Source: OM182 bacterium MED-G28 (GTDB taxonomy: Bacteria > Pseudomonadota > Gammaproteobacteria > Pseudomonadales > Pseudohongiellaceae). Taken from it: a DNA stretch of 64,000 bases. Position numbers and translations under genes: made by a program. Location: NCBI GenBank assembly GCA_002457215.1, contig NTJZ01000012.1:36050-100049 (forward strand), written 5' to 3'. Below are positions 34,055-43,900 of the stretch, in pieces. Each line of letters opens with the position of its first letter. Position 1 is the stretch's first letter. The notes under the pieces were generated by a model that saw only the letters and a list, made by a program, of their open reading frames with translations, was not told where the DNA came from and did not search any database.

Positions 34055-34474
34055 TTAGTTTGGCTCAACAATCGAAATATTTGCCATACCTGCTTGACGC
34101 GCTGCATCCATAATCATCACCAGTGTAGAAACATCAGATTCAAAATTAGGTTGAATAATTACCGACGCGGCAGGATTTTCTGCTTTTAACTGATCAATAT
34201 TGGAGCGAATCTGGGTCGCTATGATGGGTCGCGGATTCCCATTTAAGACAATTTCATTATTTGCACCGATTTCAAAGAGAATATTTTTCTTATCATCGTC
34301 TTCTGGAGGAGTCTCGTTATTATTATTGTCACTGCTAGCCGCACTAATTGCAGTTTCTGACAAAAATGTAGCGGTTACAACAAAGAAAATTAACAGAATA
34401 AACACCACATCTAACATCGGTGTTAAATCGATCTTGGCATCATCTACAGATTTGCGACCTGCAATCTTTTTCAT
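34055..34474 (-). CDS. ExbD/TolR family biopolymer transport protein
   Basis: 139 aa. A short cytoplasmic N terminus leads to one membrane helix with the family motif IDLTPMLDVVFILLIFF (the Asp is the proton-motive-force residue). After it comes an Asn/Asp-rich linker and a periplasmic domain ending VMIMDAARQAGMANISIV. Normally works with ExbB/TolQ and TonB, but none is adjacent. It has its own terminator, so it is an orphan unit here. Confidence 0.92.
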   Translation of the reverse strand: MKKIAGRKSVDDAKIDLTPMLDVVFILLIFFVVTATFLSETAISAASSDNNNNETPPEDDDKKNILFEIGANNEIVLNGNPRPIIATQIRSNIDQLKAENPAASVIIQPNFESDVSTLVMIMDAARQAGMANISIVEPN

Positions 34475-34683
34475 TTTTTCCCTACCTATGCTATTTCTTC
34501 GAATAGTTCCACTGCGTAACTCGTACTCAACAGCTTTAATCTATGTATGCGGGAAAGTATATCAGCCACAATGACAGAAGCAACAGGCCACCTAAGACCT
34601 TGTACAGCCTAGAAAAAACAAGATAAGCTAATAACTTCCCTTGTTTTTTACTGAATTTTGCTCATATTTGTAGTGAGTAAAAA

Positions 34684-35271
34684 TTATTTTTTTAACGAAT
34701 CGATACTGTACGCAATAAGCTCTTTTAATTGCTTGGAATTTTTCCCATCCCGAGAGTTTACCCGTACGCCATGCAATGTGTTCATTAGTACGTCAGCAGC
34801 AAATTCTACTGTTACTCCTTTTCTAAGTTTTCCTTTCGACTGAGCTTCCTTTAATCGAGCGACAATCGCTTTTCTAATTGAAGACAACGAACCTCGTACA
34901 ACTTTCTTCATATCTTTGTCATAGTTGATGCTTTCACATAAAGAGTTAACTAATAAACAACCCATCGATCGATGCCTATTAGAAATATTTAAAACCGCCT
35001 CTTCGAAATACGCGTTTATCGCATCCCAAGGATTTAATTTTAGATTTTTAAGAGAACTTTCAATTTGTTGATCAATAATCTTACTATATTGATCAATACA
35101 AGATTTGAAAAAAGTGTCCTTGTCGCCAAATGAATTATAGAGTGTTCCTCTATTTATTCCCGTGCAGTCTAAAAGTTTTTGAACCGAACTCGCCTCATAT
35201 CCTTCTCGCCAAAACTGCTCCATTGCATTCGTTAATACTTTGTTTTCATCGAATTCGACTGGTCTTGCCAT
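34684..35271 (-). CDS. TetR/AcrR family transcriptional regulator
   Basis: 195 aa. The N-terminal helix-turn-helix domain is clear (VLTNAMEQFWREGYEASSVQ, then GINRGTLYNSFGDKDTFF). The ligand domain has the C-terminal FAADVLMNTLHGVRVNSRDG block seen in many of these repressors. A perfect 7-bp inverted repeat at 35332-35351, 61 bases upstream, is a candidate operator for self-control. The regulated gene is not evident. Confidence 0.93.
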   Translation of the reverse strand: MARPVEFDENKVLTNAMEQFWREGYEASSVQKLLDCTGINRGTLYNSFGDKDTFFKSCIDQYSKIIDQQIESSLKNLKLNPWDAINAYFEEAVLNISNRHRSMGCLLVNSLCESINYDKDMKKVVRGSLSSIRKAIVARLKEAQSKGKLRKGVTVEFAADVLMNTLHGVRVNSRDGKNSKQLKELIAYSIDSLKK

Positions 35272-35684
35272 AACAATTACTCAAAGTTACCTGATAAATT
35301 TTAGTGGAAAAATGTATTTTTGGAATTTAAAACAGAACCCGCATGTTCTGTCTCATCTCTCGTGATTTTAAAAGCGCGATATTGTATTACAGCCGTTTTG
35401 GATTTACATCAATTCAATCGGAAATACTGAGATTATTTTTCAGCAATCCTAGTTATTTTGATTTGTTCAGTTGAGCAAGCCGCTTCAGAAAGTTTGTACG
35501 CCTTTCTAGTATCAAAAATTTGATCAGAAATTCACGTTTCAAACTATCAGATAGGGCCGAAGCTCAGAGAGCTACTAGTAAAATCACCCTGACAATTAGA
35601 GCTCTTTACTCAAATTATTTGCTAGCACCGTCACAAAAAGGTAACCATGAGACCGATAGATTTACCAAACACAACAATCAGTGG
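35272..35684. other. Intergenic region upstream of tetR-family gene
   Basis: 413 bases between minus-strand genes. Apart from the inverted repeat at 35332-35351 I see no gene, terminator or repeat. A short plus-strand frame from 35647 has a ribosome-site-like AAAGG but runs antisense into the DUF445 gene and is not called. Confidence 0.5.
35332..35351. promoter_or_regulatory. Candidate TetR-family operator
   Basis: Perfect inverted repeat ACAGAAC (35332-35338)/GTTCTGT (35345-35351) with a 6-base spacer, just upstream of the tetR-family start. The size and position suit a repressor dimer site. Confidence 0.5.
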
Positions 35685-36422
35685 TTATATGTTTGATACG
35701 ATTGTTACGAATAACCCGATAACACCTCCAAAGACTGCGCCCCAAACAACCAACCATCCGAGATGCTTACGAATCATTTCCTGTATGATGTCTTTCACCA
35801 TTTCAGGGGTCATTTGATCGAGACGCTGATCAATAAGCTCAGCAACTTTGTCGCGAATTGCCTCATCATCAAGTGCATTCTTGAGTGCATGCTGAATCCG
35901 ATCTTGAAAATCAGGAGTAGCGAATTGACTTTGAAAATAATCGCGTAGTTTTTCAATAAATGGAGATTTCAATGGGTTTAACGCATCCCGACCACCTACC
36001 ATATTGAGCATGCCACTAAAAGACGAAGCCATAATAACATCGATAAGTGACTCGAACGCAGCATCCAGCTCTAAATTATCGATTGATTCTTTAAATGACT
36101 CACTGAGTCTTTTCGATATTTCTCCAGTGCCATGGAAAAATGACTCTAGGTCCGCATTATTGAAAAATTGATCCATAATTAATGCACGGATGCCAGCTTT
36201 GAACTCTTCGAAGCGCAGAGGAATAACTCCCGACCCATAGAGACCTGGAATTCGCTCAAACAGCATGTGTACTGCCAGCCAATTGGTGATGCCGCCAGAC
36301 AATGCAAAAAGACCAGTATTTAAAATATAGATCTGATACGGACCCGAGATGGTCCAACCAATTAAAATCAAGGTCGCGGCAAGAAAATTACTCACTAAAC
36401 TCTTAGAAAATTTCACGTCCAT
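35685..36422 (-). CDS. DUF445 family membrane protein
   Basis: 245 aa. Two N-terminal hydrophobic helices contain ALSGGITNWLAVHMLFERIPGLYGSG, the DUF445 signature, followed by IPLRFEEFKAGIRALI. A long soluble helical middle and a C-terminal membrane helix (about 222-244) complete it. Function of the family (YheB/YjiN) is unknown. It follows the cyclase-family gene by 13 bases and is probably cotranscribed. Confidence 0.85.
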   Translation of the reverse strand: MDVKFSKSLVSNFLAATLILIGWTISGPYQIYILNTGLFALSGGITNWLAVHMLFERIPGLYGSGVIPLRFEEFKAGIRALIMDQFFNNADLESFFHGTGEISKRLSESFKESIDNLELDAAFESLIDVIMASSFSGMLNMVGGRDALNPLKSPFIEKLRDYFQSQFATPDFQDRIQHALKNALDDEAIRDKVAELIDQRLDQMTPEMVKDIIQEMIRKHLGWLVVWGAVFGGVIGLFVTIVSNI

Positions 36423-36435
36423 CCTTTAACGCTTT

Positions 36436-37404
36436 CTAAAAAGTTGCGATAGGGTTCATCGGAGAGCCAGCCCCACCTTCCACCGGGATTGGCGCCGCCG
36501 TTAACATAAATTCCCATCGATTCTGTCTTTCTGCCTCTACAGCGACTGCCTCCAGATCAAGATTGTCAAACAACCTAATCCCCATAGCGACTATAGTCAA
36601 TTCATGGACCGGCAGAAAGTTGCCTTCGACTTGTGAAGGAATAACTTCATTGGCATAGTCGCCACCCAACACAGCAATGCCTCTCTCGTGAAGCCATGGC
36701 GCCACAGAAGCATGTATACCAGACGAGCCTGGACCGCTTCCCTCCGGAGTAGCCCAGCGCCCAGTACGCACAAATAGCACGTCGCCTGGCCCAACCCTAA
36801 TTCCAGCTTGTTGCTCTGCAGCTTCCAAATCTTCGATATAAACTGGAGTTCCTGGTGGCAAATAATCCACACCTTTTAGCTTGGCAATATCAAGCAATAC
36901 ACCACGGGTTAATATACCCTCTTTAACCCCAGTAATATCCAGTTTATGACAACCAGCTGCTGTCACTTCGTCTGCGGTGTAACCGTTATACATTTGATTA
37001 TTTTTAAGCACATGACAAAGAGAATCGAGATGGCTATGGATGCCACCATGATAAGAAAAGGACACGCGCTCCATAACAGCTTCAACGCCTTGATCCAGAG
37101 AAGTCACTACTTGATCGAAAGGCAATGGATCATCGAGAGAGCGATCAACTGTGTAATTATGGGCCAGAGACACAGAAACGCCGGAACGAACCAATTGAGT
37201 TGCCTCAATTCTTTTTTCATTGGTGATCAAATTCAACGTTCCTAGTTCATCATTCGCTCCCCAACGCCCCCAATTCGACAAATCCTGCATCCATTGATCA
37301 ACTTGCGCAGAAGAAATATCGTGATTCGATTGAGCGGAAAGCTTGGTTAAGCCTAACCCTAAGAAGAACAAAGCAACAAACCCATAAAACACAGATCTTT
37401 TCAT
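36436..37404 (-). CDS. Secreted cyclase family protein (kynurenine-formamidase-like)
   Basis: 322 aa with a signal peptide (about 1-24, ...KLSAQ). The metal-binding motif YHGGIHSHLDSLCH corresponds to the H-x-G-T-H-x-D-x-x-x-H of the cyclase/formamidase family. GVLLDIAKLKG, GPGDVLFVRTGRW and the late HELTIVAMGIRLFDNLDLEAV are other signatures. A periplasmic metal-dependent hydrolase of a cyclic or amide substrate is likely. Upstream of DUF445 in one transcript. Confidence 0.87.
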   Translation of the reverse strand: MKRSVFYGFVALFFLGLGLTKLSAQSNHDISSAQVDQWMQDLSNWGRWGANDELGTLNLITNEKRIEATQLVRSGVSVSLAHNYTVDRSLDDPLPFDQVVTSLDQGVEAVMERVSFSYHGGIHSHLDSLCHVLKNNQMYNGYTADEVTAAGCHKLDITGVKEGILTRGVLLDIAKLKGVDYLPPGTPVYIEDLEAAEQQAGIRVGPGDVLFVRTGRWATPEGSGPGSSGIHASVAPWLHERGIAVLGGDYANEVIPSQVEGNFLPVHELTIVAMGIRLFDNLDLEAVAVEAERQNRWEFMLTAAPIPVEGGAGSPMNPIATF

Positions 37405-37590
37405 TTTTACCTCTCCGTAAACTGAAGTGCAGCATAATCCTGGGGAAATGAGATGTCTAATCTGGTTTTGACTTGTCTTGGATTTGATTGAGCATTGATT
37501 TGCCTAACCTTAAAACTGTGATACAAAGCGCAAGCATTCGCAAGTTCAACCAAGTCAAATTCTTGGAAACAGAAGGAATTCATCAGAAAC

Positions 37591-38034
37591 ATGTTTGTCT
37601 GGCTGGAAAATACTTCTTTAGCATTATGGGTAAGCACTTCACTGTGGGCTTATCCTTTTTTGTTGAGTCTTCACATTGTCGGCTTAGCCGTCGTAGTGGG
37701 TATATTCTCGATGCGAGACCTGCGCATTTTAGGTCTATTCTCTGCTCTTCCGATAGATGCATTTTTCGCGCTGGGTAAGCTCGCCATAATTGGGTTCGTT
37801 CTAAATGCGATTTCTGGTTTCCTTCTATTCACTTCACAAGCTTCTGTGTTTGTTACCAGTATTCCCTTTCTAAGCAAATTAAGCTGCATTGCGATTGGAA
37901 TGATCTTAGCCTTTTTTATTCAATCAAGATTAGAAAAAATAATTAAATTACACGCCAAAGTGCTGGCCATTATTTCATTAGCATGCTGGGTCACAGCGAT
38001 AGTTGCTGGTCGCTTAATCGCTTATATATTTTGA
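37591..38034 (+). CDS. DUF6644-like membrane protein, first of pair
   Basis: 147 aa with four hydrophobic helices. A conserved-looking LLSLHIVGLAVVVG in the first helix, SMRDLRILG in the first loop, and AGRLIAYIF at the C terminus define it. The same pattern (His in helix 1, D-L-R loop, GRLIPY end) recurs in the next gene, so the two are paralogues. Family assignment to DUF6644 is by memory of its small four-helix proteins. Conserved His residues could bind a metal or haem; that is speculation. Confidence 0.65.
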   Translation: MFVWLENTSLALWVSTSLWAYPFLLSLHIVGLAVVVGIFSMRDLRILGLFSALPIDAFFALGKLAIIGFVLNAISGFLLFTSQASVFVTSIPFLSKLSCIAIGMILAFFIQSRLEKIIKLHAKVLAIISLACWVTAIVAGRLIAYIF

Positions 38035-38044
38035 GATTTATTGA

Positions 38045-38533
38045 ATGCTCGAATTTTTTGCAGAACACATAATCGACAGCGCATTAACTCAATGGATTCA
38101 AGCGACTTATTGGCTATGGCCAATAATGGAGATAACTCACTTCATTGGGCTATCACTCTTACTCGGAGGTCTAATTATTATCGATCTCCGGATGGCTGGA
38201 TTTTTTAGGTCTATTGATCCAGCTGCCACTCATAGGCTGTTGCCTGCTGTAATGCTCGGGTTCAATCTCAATCTAATTACTGGCATCTTGTTTTTCTTTG
38301 GCGACCCGATGCGTTATTCAATTAATATTGGATTCCAAATAAAGATAGTTTTGATAGTGATCGCCGGTATTAATGCTGGGCTATATCACTGGAAAGTTGA
38401 CCCAATTCTTAGCACTATGGATCGTAATTCAGAATCACCACCAATTGCCAAGTTCGTTGCATTTACGTCACTATTTGCCTGGATAAGCGTGCTTTTATTA
38501 GGTCGACTAATCCCTTATGTTGGCACCGGTTAA
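38045..38533 (+). CDS. DUF6644-like membrane protein, second of pair
   Basis: 162 aa, four hydrophobic helices. MEITHFIGLSLLLGG, then IIDLRMAGFF, FNLNLITGILFFFGDP and a final LLGRLIPYVG parallel the preceding gene. The two genes are 10 bases apart in one transcript that ends at the strong hairpin 38723-38750. Opposite them, beyond the hairpin, are a secreted protein and a DUF6152 gene. Confidence 0.65.
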   Translation: MLEFFAEHIIDSALTQWIQATYWLWPIMEITHFIGLSLLLGGLIIIDLRMAGFFRSIDPAATHRLLPAVMLGFNLNLITGILFFFGDPMRYSINIGFQIKIVLIVIAGINAGLYHWKVDPILSTMDRNSESPPIAKFVAFTSLFAWISVLLLGRLIPYVGTG

Positions 38534-38722
38534 CCCCAGTTGACGCATTAAAAGTATAACATCGCTCATGAGAAATAACTGATCAGAGAGGCTCCGAGTT
38601 AATCTAACGATTTTCTGGCAGGGGCGTCTTCTAAACTACTAGGGCACTTCAAAAGGACTCTTGATGCAGTCAGCTTTAAGCAACCCTAATCTAACTACTA
38701 AAACTCGCTTAGAAATAACAAG

Positions 38723-38750
38723 AAAAGCCACTCAATAAAGTGGCTTTTTT
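38723..38750. terminator. Bidirectional intrinsic terminator
   Basis: Perfect 10-bp stem AAAAGCCACT/AGTGGCTTTT, loop CAATAA, with T tracts on both strands. It lies between the convergent DUF6644-like pair and the secreted-protein gene and should serve both. Confidence 0.88.
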
Positions 38751-38764
38751 CTTATCTGTTTTTA

Positions 38765-39514
38765 TTAATCATACTTTGAAGGAAAGAATCTCACTGAAGC
38801 ACGAGACGCCTCTGGATCGCAGTCATAAGGTGCAAGCTTGTATCCTTCTCCTGCTGGAAGCCAGCGCGTTGTGTAAGCTACTGGACCAGTAAAGAACATT
38901 TGGTCTTCAACAGTTAAGGTCAATCTCAACTCATCGCCGTCTTTCCAATAACGCTCTGTCACAATTTTTTGTGATGATGATGGAATGCCATTGTAGTCAT
39001 CAAAGCCAGCGATATCGAAGACAAAGTGTGTCGTAGTAACGTAAAGAGAACCATCCTCATAGTATCCACGGGAGAAACCCTGCAAGGTAAAATCAACAGC
39101 TGTAGGCTCACGATCATCCAACCATATTGTTCTTAATTGATCGTCTTTTTCATAACGAATCAATACCCTATCCGGCCACTGAGTGATTTGCTTGTGATAG
39201 GGATCATATTGAATTGCTGGAGATGAAGCTGGTTGGCAATCATATTTTGGTGCCATTATTTCTTCCCATACTTCTTGGTAAGCGCGTGCCCGATCATTTA
39301 AATCTGGAAAATTTTCTTCACCCCAGGGCACTCGCTCGCCGTTAACTGGGCGCGATCGCGGAGTTCCATCCCATATCCCTGCTAGATCTGGAATATGGCT
39401 ATCCACTCCTTGTGCATTTAATGCTGGTAGCGTAGCACCGAGAAGAAGTACAGAAGTGACTACAAAAGTGGCACTGATTTTAAAGATTTTGTGTGTAAAC
39501 ATTACTAATTTCAT
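38765..39514 (-). CDS. Secreted protein of unknown function (DLAGIW family)
   Basis: About 249 aa. Start set at the ATG at 39514, with GGGAG 5 bases upstream; the GTG at 39526 would include this ribosome site. Signal peptide to about LNAQG. The mature protein begins IPDLAGIWDG, followed by APKYDCQPASSPAIQYDPY, FSRGYYEDGSLYVTTTHF and KIVTERYWKDGDELRLTLTV, with a late YDCDPEAS. The block order mirrors the protein at 13959-14939. 20 bases behind the DUF6152 gene. No known catalytic motif. Confidence 0.75.
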   Translation of the reverse strand: MKLVMFTHKIFKISATFVVTSVLLLGATLPALNAQGVDSHIPDLAGIWDGTPRSRPVNGERVPWGEENFPDLNDRARAYQEVWEEIMAPKYDCQPASSPAIQYDPYHKQITQWPDRVLIRYEKDDQLRTIWLDDREPTAVDFTLQGFSRGYYEDGSLYVTTTHFVFDIAGFDDYNGIPSSSQKIVTERYWKDGDELRLTLTVEDQMFFTGPVAYTTRWLPAGEGYKLAPYDCDPEASRASVRFFPSKYD

Positions 39515-39534
39515 AATTACTCCCACAGAAATAC

Positions 39535-39954
39535 CTAGTTTTGTTCTCGCTCCCTAACGGCGCCACCATCAATAATAGGACTACCATCCTCGCGTGTCAT
39601 TCGCACACAACAAACACCCTGTGACCCCTCAGCGCGAGACTTTCTGCCCGTCAACTTCACCACCATACCAACCGGCAATGATTCTGGAGTCCAGCCCACC
39701 CGGCGCAAACCAACTGGGGCACCCAGCTCAACTTGCCATTCGGATGCTTGCCCTGCCTCGTCTTCCACATCGATGAACAAGAATGCATGTGGATTTCTAA
39801 ACACGAAACGAGTAACAGGACCTTCTAAATCTACGACAGTTTCAGGGTCATAAAATGGAGTACTGGCATGATGAGCCAAGGCGGGGCCGACCAGAATCAG
39901 CAAGCCTGTTACGACTGTAACTATTGCTGCGGTAATAATATGGCGAAGATTCAT
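39535..39954 (-). CDS. DUF6152 family secreted protein
   Basis: About 139 aa. Start set at the ATG at 39954, which has GGAGG 6 bases upstream; the frame also extends to a GTG at 39975. The signal peptide ends ...GPALA, leaving a mature HHASTPFYDPE start with two adjacent His. VTRFVFRNPHAFLFIDVED, VGLRRVGWTPESLPVGMVVKLTG and VCCVRMTREDG follow. This matches the small beta-barrel DUF6152 proteins. The N-terminal His pair could bind metal once exposed. First gene of a pair with the secreted protein. Confidence 0.78.
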   Translation of the reverse strand: MNLRHIITAAIVTVVTGLLILVGPALAHHASTPFYDPETVVDLEGPVTRFVFRNPHAFLFIDVEDEAGQASEWQVELGAPVGLRRVGWTPESLPVGMVVKLTGRKSRAEGSQGVCCVRMTREDGSPIIDGGAVREREQN

Positions 39955-40177
39955 TGTATCCTCCAAATATAGCACTTGATTGGCTTTTACATTGCTGTGG
40001 AGATTACGGATTATCTAGTCTCGAGTCAATGACAAATACCTGAATACATTCACATTCTTTCTGCTAACTTATAAAGTTATACATGACTCTATTTTATAAT
40101 AAGTACTTCTAGTTACTTTTAGACTGTAATTTAATCTTAATTCAATCATACGTTTCTGAAAATCAAGTAGAGATTTA

Positions 40178-40938
40178 ATGATTAATTACCAAGATGCCGT
40201 AGATATTTTCATGCAATTATATAGATTCAAAATTTCATTACTCATGATTCTCTTTGCATGTTTTGGGAAGCGCATATCAGCAAAAACCACAGGCCCAAGC
40301 AATATGGGCGAAGTCATTAACAATTCAGCCTGTGATGCAGAACTGACATTTACTCCAGATGCGCAACAACTATATATCATGAGTAACCATCCTGACGGAA
40401 TAGGAGGACAAGATTTCTCTGTCAGTGACTGGATTGACGGCAAATGGACGGAGCCCCGCAATCTCGGCATCCCTTTTAACTCGCCTGACATGGACCATTA
40501 CATCTATTTTGCGGAAGGCGACGAGGAATTTGTATATTGGACCTCTACTCGACCTTGAGGATTCGGTGGTAACGATATTTGGATAGTGGAGCAGATAAAC
40601 AGAATTCGGCAAGCTACGGAGAATCTCGGACCAAATGACATACTGCCGCCAGCGAGCACCATTCCCTCCAATCTGAAGACGAAAATTCTCTTTACATCAC
40701 TTCTATTCGTGACGAAGGGTTTGGTCTTGAGGACATATATGTTACTTCCAGATCTAATAATGATGAATGGACACAACTCATCAATGTAGGCCCACTGGTG
40801 GATTCAGATCAAGCTGATCGTTGCCTTGCTTTTTCTTCGGATTTCGAAACCTTCTTTTTCGATTCTGAACGCGATGGAGGATTTGGCAATTAGGACTTAT
40901 GGTATATTCCTCACTCTGGTATTGAAGATATTCGTTAA
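40178..40938 (+). pseudogene. Decayed PD40/WD40-like beta-propeller protein gene
   Basis: Signal peptide (from ATG 40178 or 40211) followed by propeller motifs: CDAELTFTPDAQQLYIMSN, GGQDFSVSDWIDGKW. At 40556-40558 a TGA interrupts STRP-GFGGNDIWIV, where relatives have an unbroken RPGGFGG. A shift of frame at about 40640-40665 is needed to reach ENSLYITSIRDEGFGLEDIYV. A TAG at 40891-40893 then splits ERDGGFGN-DLWYIP, and the original stop is at 40938. Three independent lesions in one recognisable repeat protein indicate a dead gene; the frame after each lesion still reads well, so decay is recent. Confidence 0.85.
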
Positions 40939-40959
40939 ACTTTATTGAAGAAAATTAGG

Positions 40960-43900
40960 TTATTGAATAACAGAATCCTGGAGAGCGTCTGGAGATCCGA
41001 AAGCTTGTTTAAATTCAGGTTCTAAACCTTCCCAGGGGCCATCCAGCGTGTAGACGGCGCTGGTCAAGCTATCTACCTGATCGCCAAAGATTTGATCAAA
41101 CAAATAAGCCCCTAAAGCTAAAGGCAGATTCGCAGTTAATAATCCTAGCCAGGGAATGTTGTCGCTCACTGGCAAAGTGACAAACATCTCGCCGAGTATA
41201 GTTTCATCTTTCAAATCTAATTCCCCAGTGATTTGATATAAGCTAGATGGCCCAGAAATTACCAACTGATCTTCTATGCTGACGTGACCATCATCAAGGT
41301 TTAGTTCAGCAGTTATTTCATCATAGGCAAGACCGGTTCTTACCAAATCATCACTAAAGCGCGCTCGACGCATAATCGCGTCAAAATTCAAGATACTAAT
41401 TAGCCTTAGGGCTCCTTGGCCGCCAGAGCCTTGCAAGAAACGCCCATCCTCGATATCCATGTCTAGCTCACCACTAAGGTTAGCACCGGCAAAAAATGCG
41501 GGCGAACCTGGCCAAAAAATATCAGCAAAGAAAATTGCATTGTCGCTCTCTAAACTCGCCGCATAGCCATTGGCTGTGAGTAGTTCAGCCATGTCGTCAG
41601 CATACAGAATGCCAGTTAATTCACTGCGATGTTCGCTACCATCGAAAAACCAGTGGAAATTTGGAGCAAAACGTTCGGCATATTCATCAGTTTCCGATCC
41701 ATCCACATAAGGCCCTTCCATACCTAAACGTAATCCTCGAAAATCAAAGACCAGGTCATTAATTTCTGCGCCAGCTGAATTTGGCTCGAAGGTAAACTTG
41801 AATGCACCGTAAGGCCTAGAGCCAACGGTAAGCTCCTCTGTCGCGAAGTGCATTCGAGGCAAATTCCTCGGATCAATTCCGGCAAGCACATCGATGCGCT
41901 CTTTTTCTTCTACCTCTGGAGTTTCTTCTACTTGCAGCAAGTTATCTAGACTTTCCTCTTCATCCCCCTGAAAACGCAGATACGCTAGATCTAAATTTAA
42001 ATAGTCGGCCTGATCATAGGGAAAGTTCACCTGACCTTTGATCGAATCACTATCTAGCGCTATTTCCCAAGAACTAGATTGCGCATCACCTTCTATGCGC
42101 ATGGCAACTTTCGGCAACTCCTGCTCATAGAGCTCCAAAACATCTAGTTGGACATCAACAAATGCGATTGCGCTACTGAGACCTTCAGAGGGATTAGAAG
42201 TGCTATTTAAACGACTAAGAAACGCTGTCCACTCCTCCAATACCAACACATCGAGTTCGCCGATTATTATTATTCCCTCTGCTTCCTTATCTGCAATTGG
42301 AGCAAGTGGTACATCGTAAGAGCCTATGTAAACCAGACCATTATTTCTTGAGTCATCGCCAATGTTTAGATCAAATTGAACACTCGTTCCATATTCTCCT
42401 GTCACAACTTGCTGCTCACCCAATTGTAATTCAATATGGAGAGGACGAGCCTCATCTGCAGTCTTGCCAAATGGCTGCGGTAGGTTTAAGGCAACGCCAC
42501 GTAGATTAGAGTCAATAAGAAGTGTGTTGTTCTGCGAAGCTGCAATGCTTTGAGGCAAAATGAGCTTAGCTCGATAATTTAAGTCACCTTCCATTTCTGC
42601 AAGCACATCTCGTACGAACCGACTTTGGCGTGGCCAGGCAATTAGCTCATCTCTATCAGCATCACCTTCAGCATCTACGAAAATTGTTTCAACCTCTCCA
42701 TTGTTGGATAGTGATGAAAGGCCCAAAGTAACTTCTCTACCAAATAATTGCCCCGACAAGGCACTTGACTCTAAGCCGGAAAGACTGTCATAAATTATGG
42801 GCCCAGTGAGCTGGCTCACTCCTATCGCGTAATCAGGAATAACGAGGTCGTTGTCAGCAACTGCCAAATTTAAGCGAACTTCTGGCCCACCGCCTGGAAT
42901 ATTAAACGGAACTCGCACCGTGATGTCAGCCGCCAAGTCACCTTGCGCTTGCCAATTTGCGAATGAATTCTTTAGGCGTTCACCCAGGGGTGCCTGCTGC
43001 AAATACCCTAAACCGCTGGCTGTAGCCCCAACTGCCTGTCCATTTATACTTAGCCAGTTCTCATCTGCTTCATTTCTTCTAATTTCCCCAAGTACTGCGC
43101 CCAACTCTAAGTCCAGACTTTCACCACTCCGCACTTCAATATCGATATTGTTATCATCAGTATGGACAAAACCTTCCATTGACTTGATGTTTGGCCATTC
43201 ATCGGAAAAATTTATTTCGCCATCGTTGAGCAAATAAAAGGATTGAAATGTTTTTGATTCCGCTGGGGATCCACTAATGGTAGAACCACGAAAAATAACG
43301 CCGCTATCATAAACTTCTCCACTAAGGACAGCATTGTCTACCCACCGCATGGTTTCCCTAAGATTGTTTGATATATTTGGCCCATTCGGGAGATAACTAG
43401 CTTTTTGTTCCGCATTAATTCGTGCAGCACCAACGAGTAATTCAAGAAATGCTTCCCTTTTACCATCGGTCAATCTGCGCACTGTAGAAGAAAATTGTAT
43501 GTGCCCATCGACTGCGTCAGATTCGGCGACAACCATGCTACTTACAAGCTTAACTTCTTGACCATTATTTAAGTCGACGCGGATATTTAATCGCCCATTT
43601 ACATAACTGTAATCCCAAACTTCTGTAAAAATACTAGGCAAATTAATTGAAAACTCTTCCGAATTCATCTCTCCAAAACCAGTGATCAAATTTGCTTCGT
43701 TATCAAAAGACAGCTCTAAATAGCCATTCATGCCCCACATGTTAGGAGAGCCATTTACCGATCCTACTTTGACACTGGCAATGTTTGAGCGTAATCGCAT
43801 TTCCTGATCGCTGGCGCTTTCAAGGGGCAAATACAAACTGAAATTTTGAAGCGCCCCGCCAAATGAATATTGTGCTAACTGCTGACTATCTGTTTCGCTC

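Noticed and set aside
35647..35830. Plus-strand short frame with AAAGG before ATG
   Set aside because: Runs antisense into the DUF445 gene with no homology I recognise.
40556..40558. In-frame TGA in the PD40 gene as a possible selenocysteine codon, since selD is in the window
   Set aside because: Relatives have Gly, not Cys, at this position, no stem-loop of SECIS type was seen just after it, and the gene has two further lesions.
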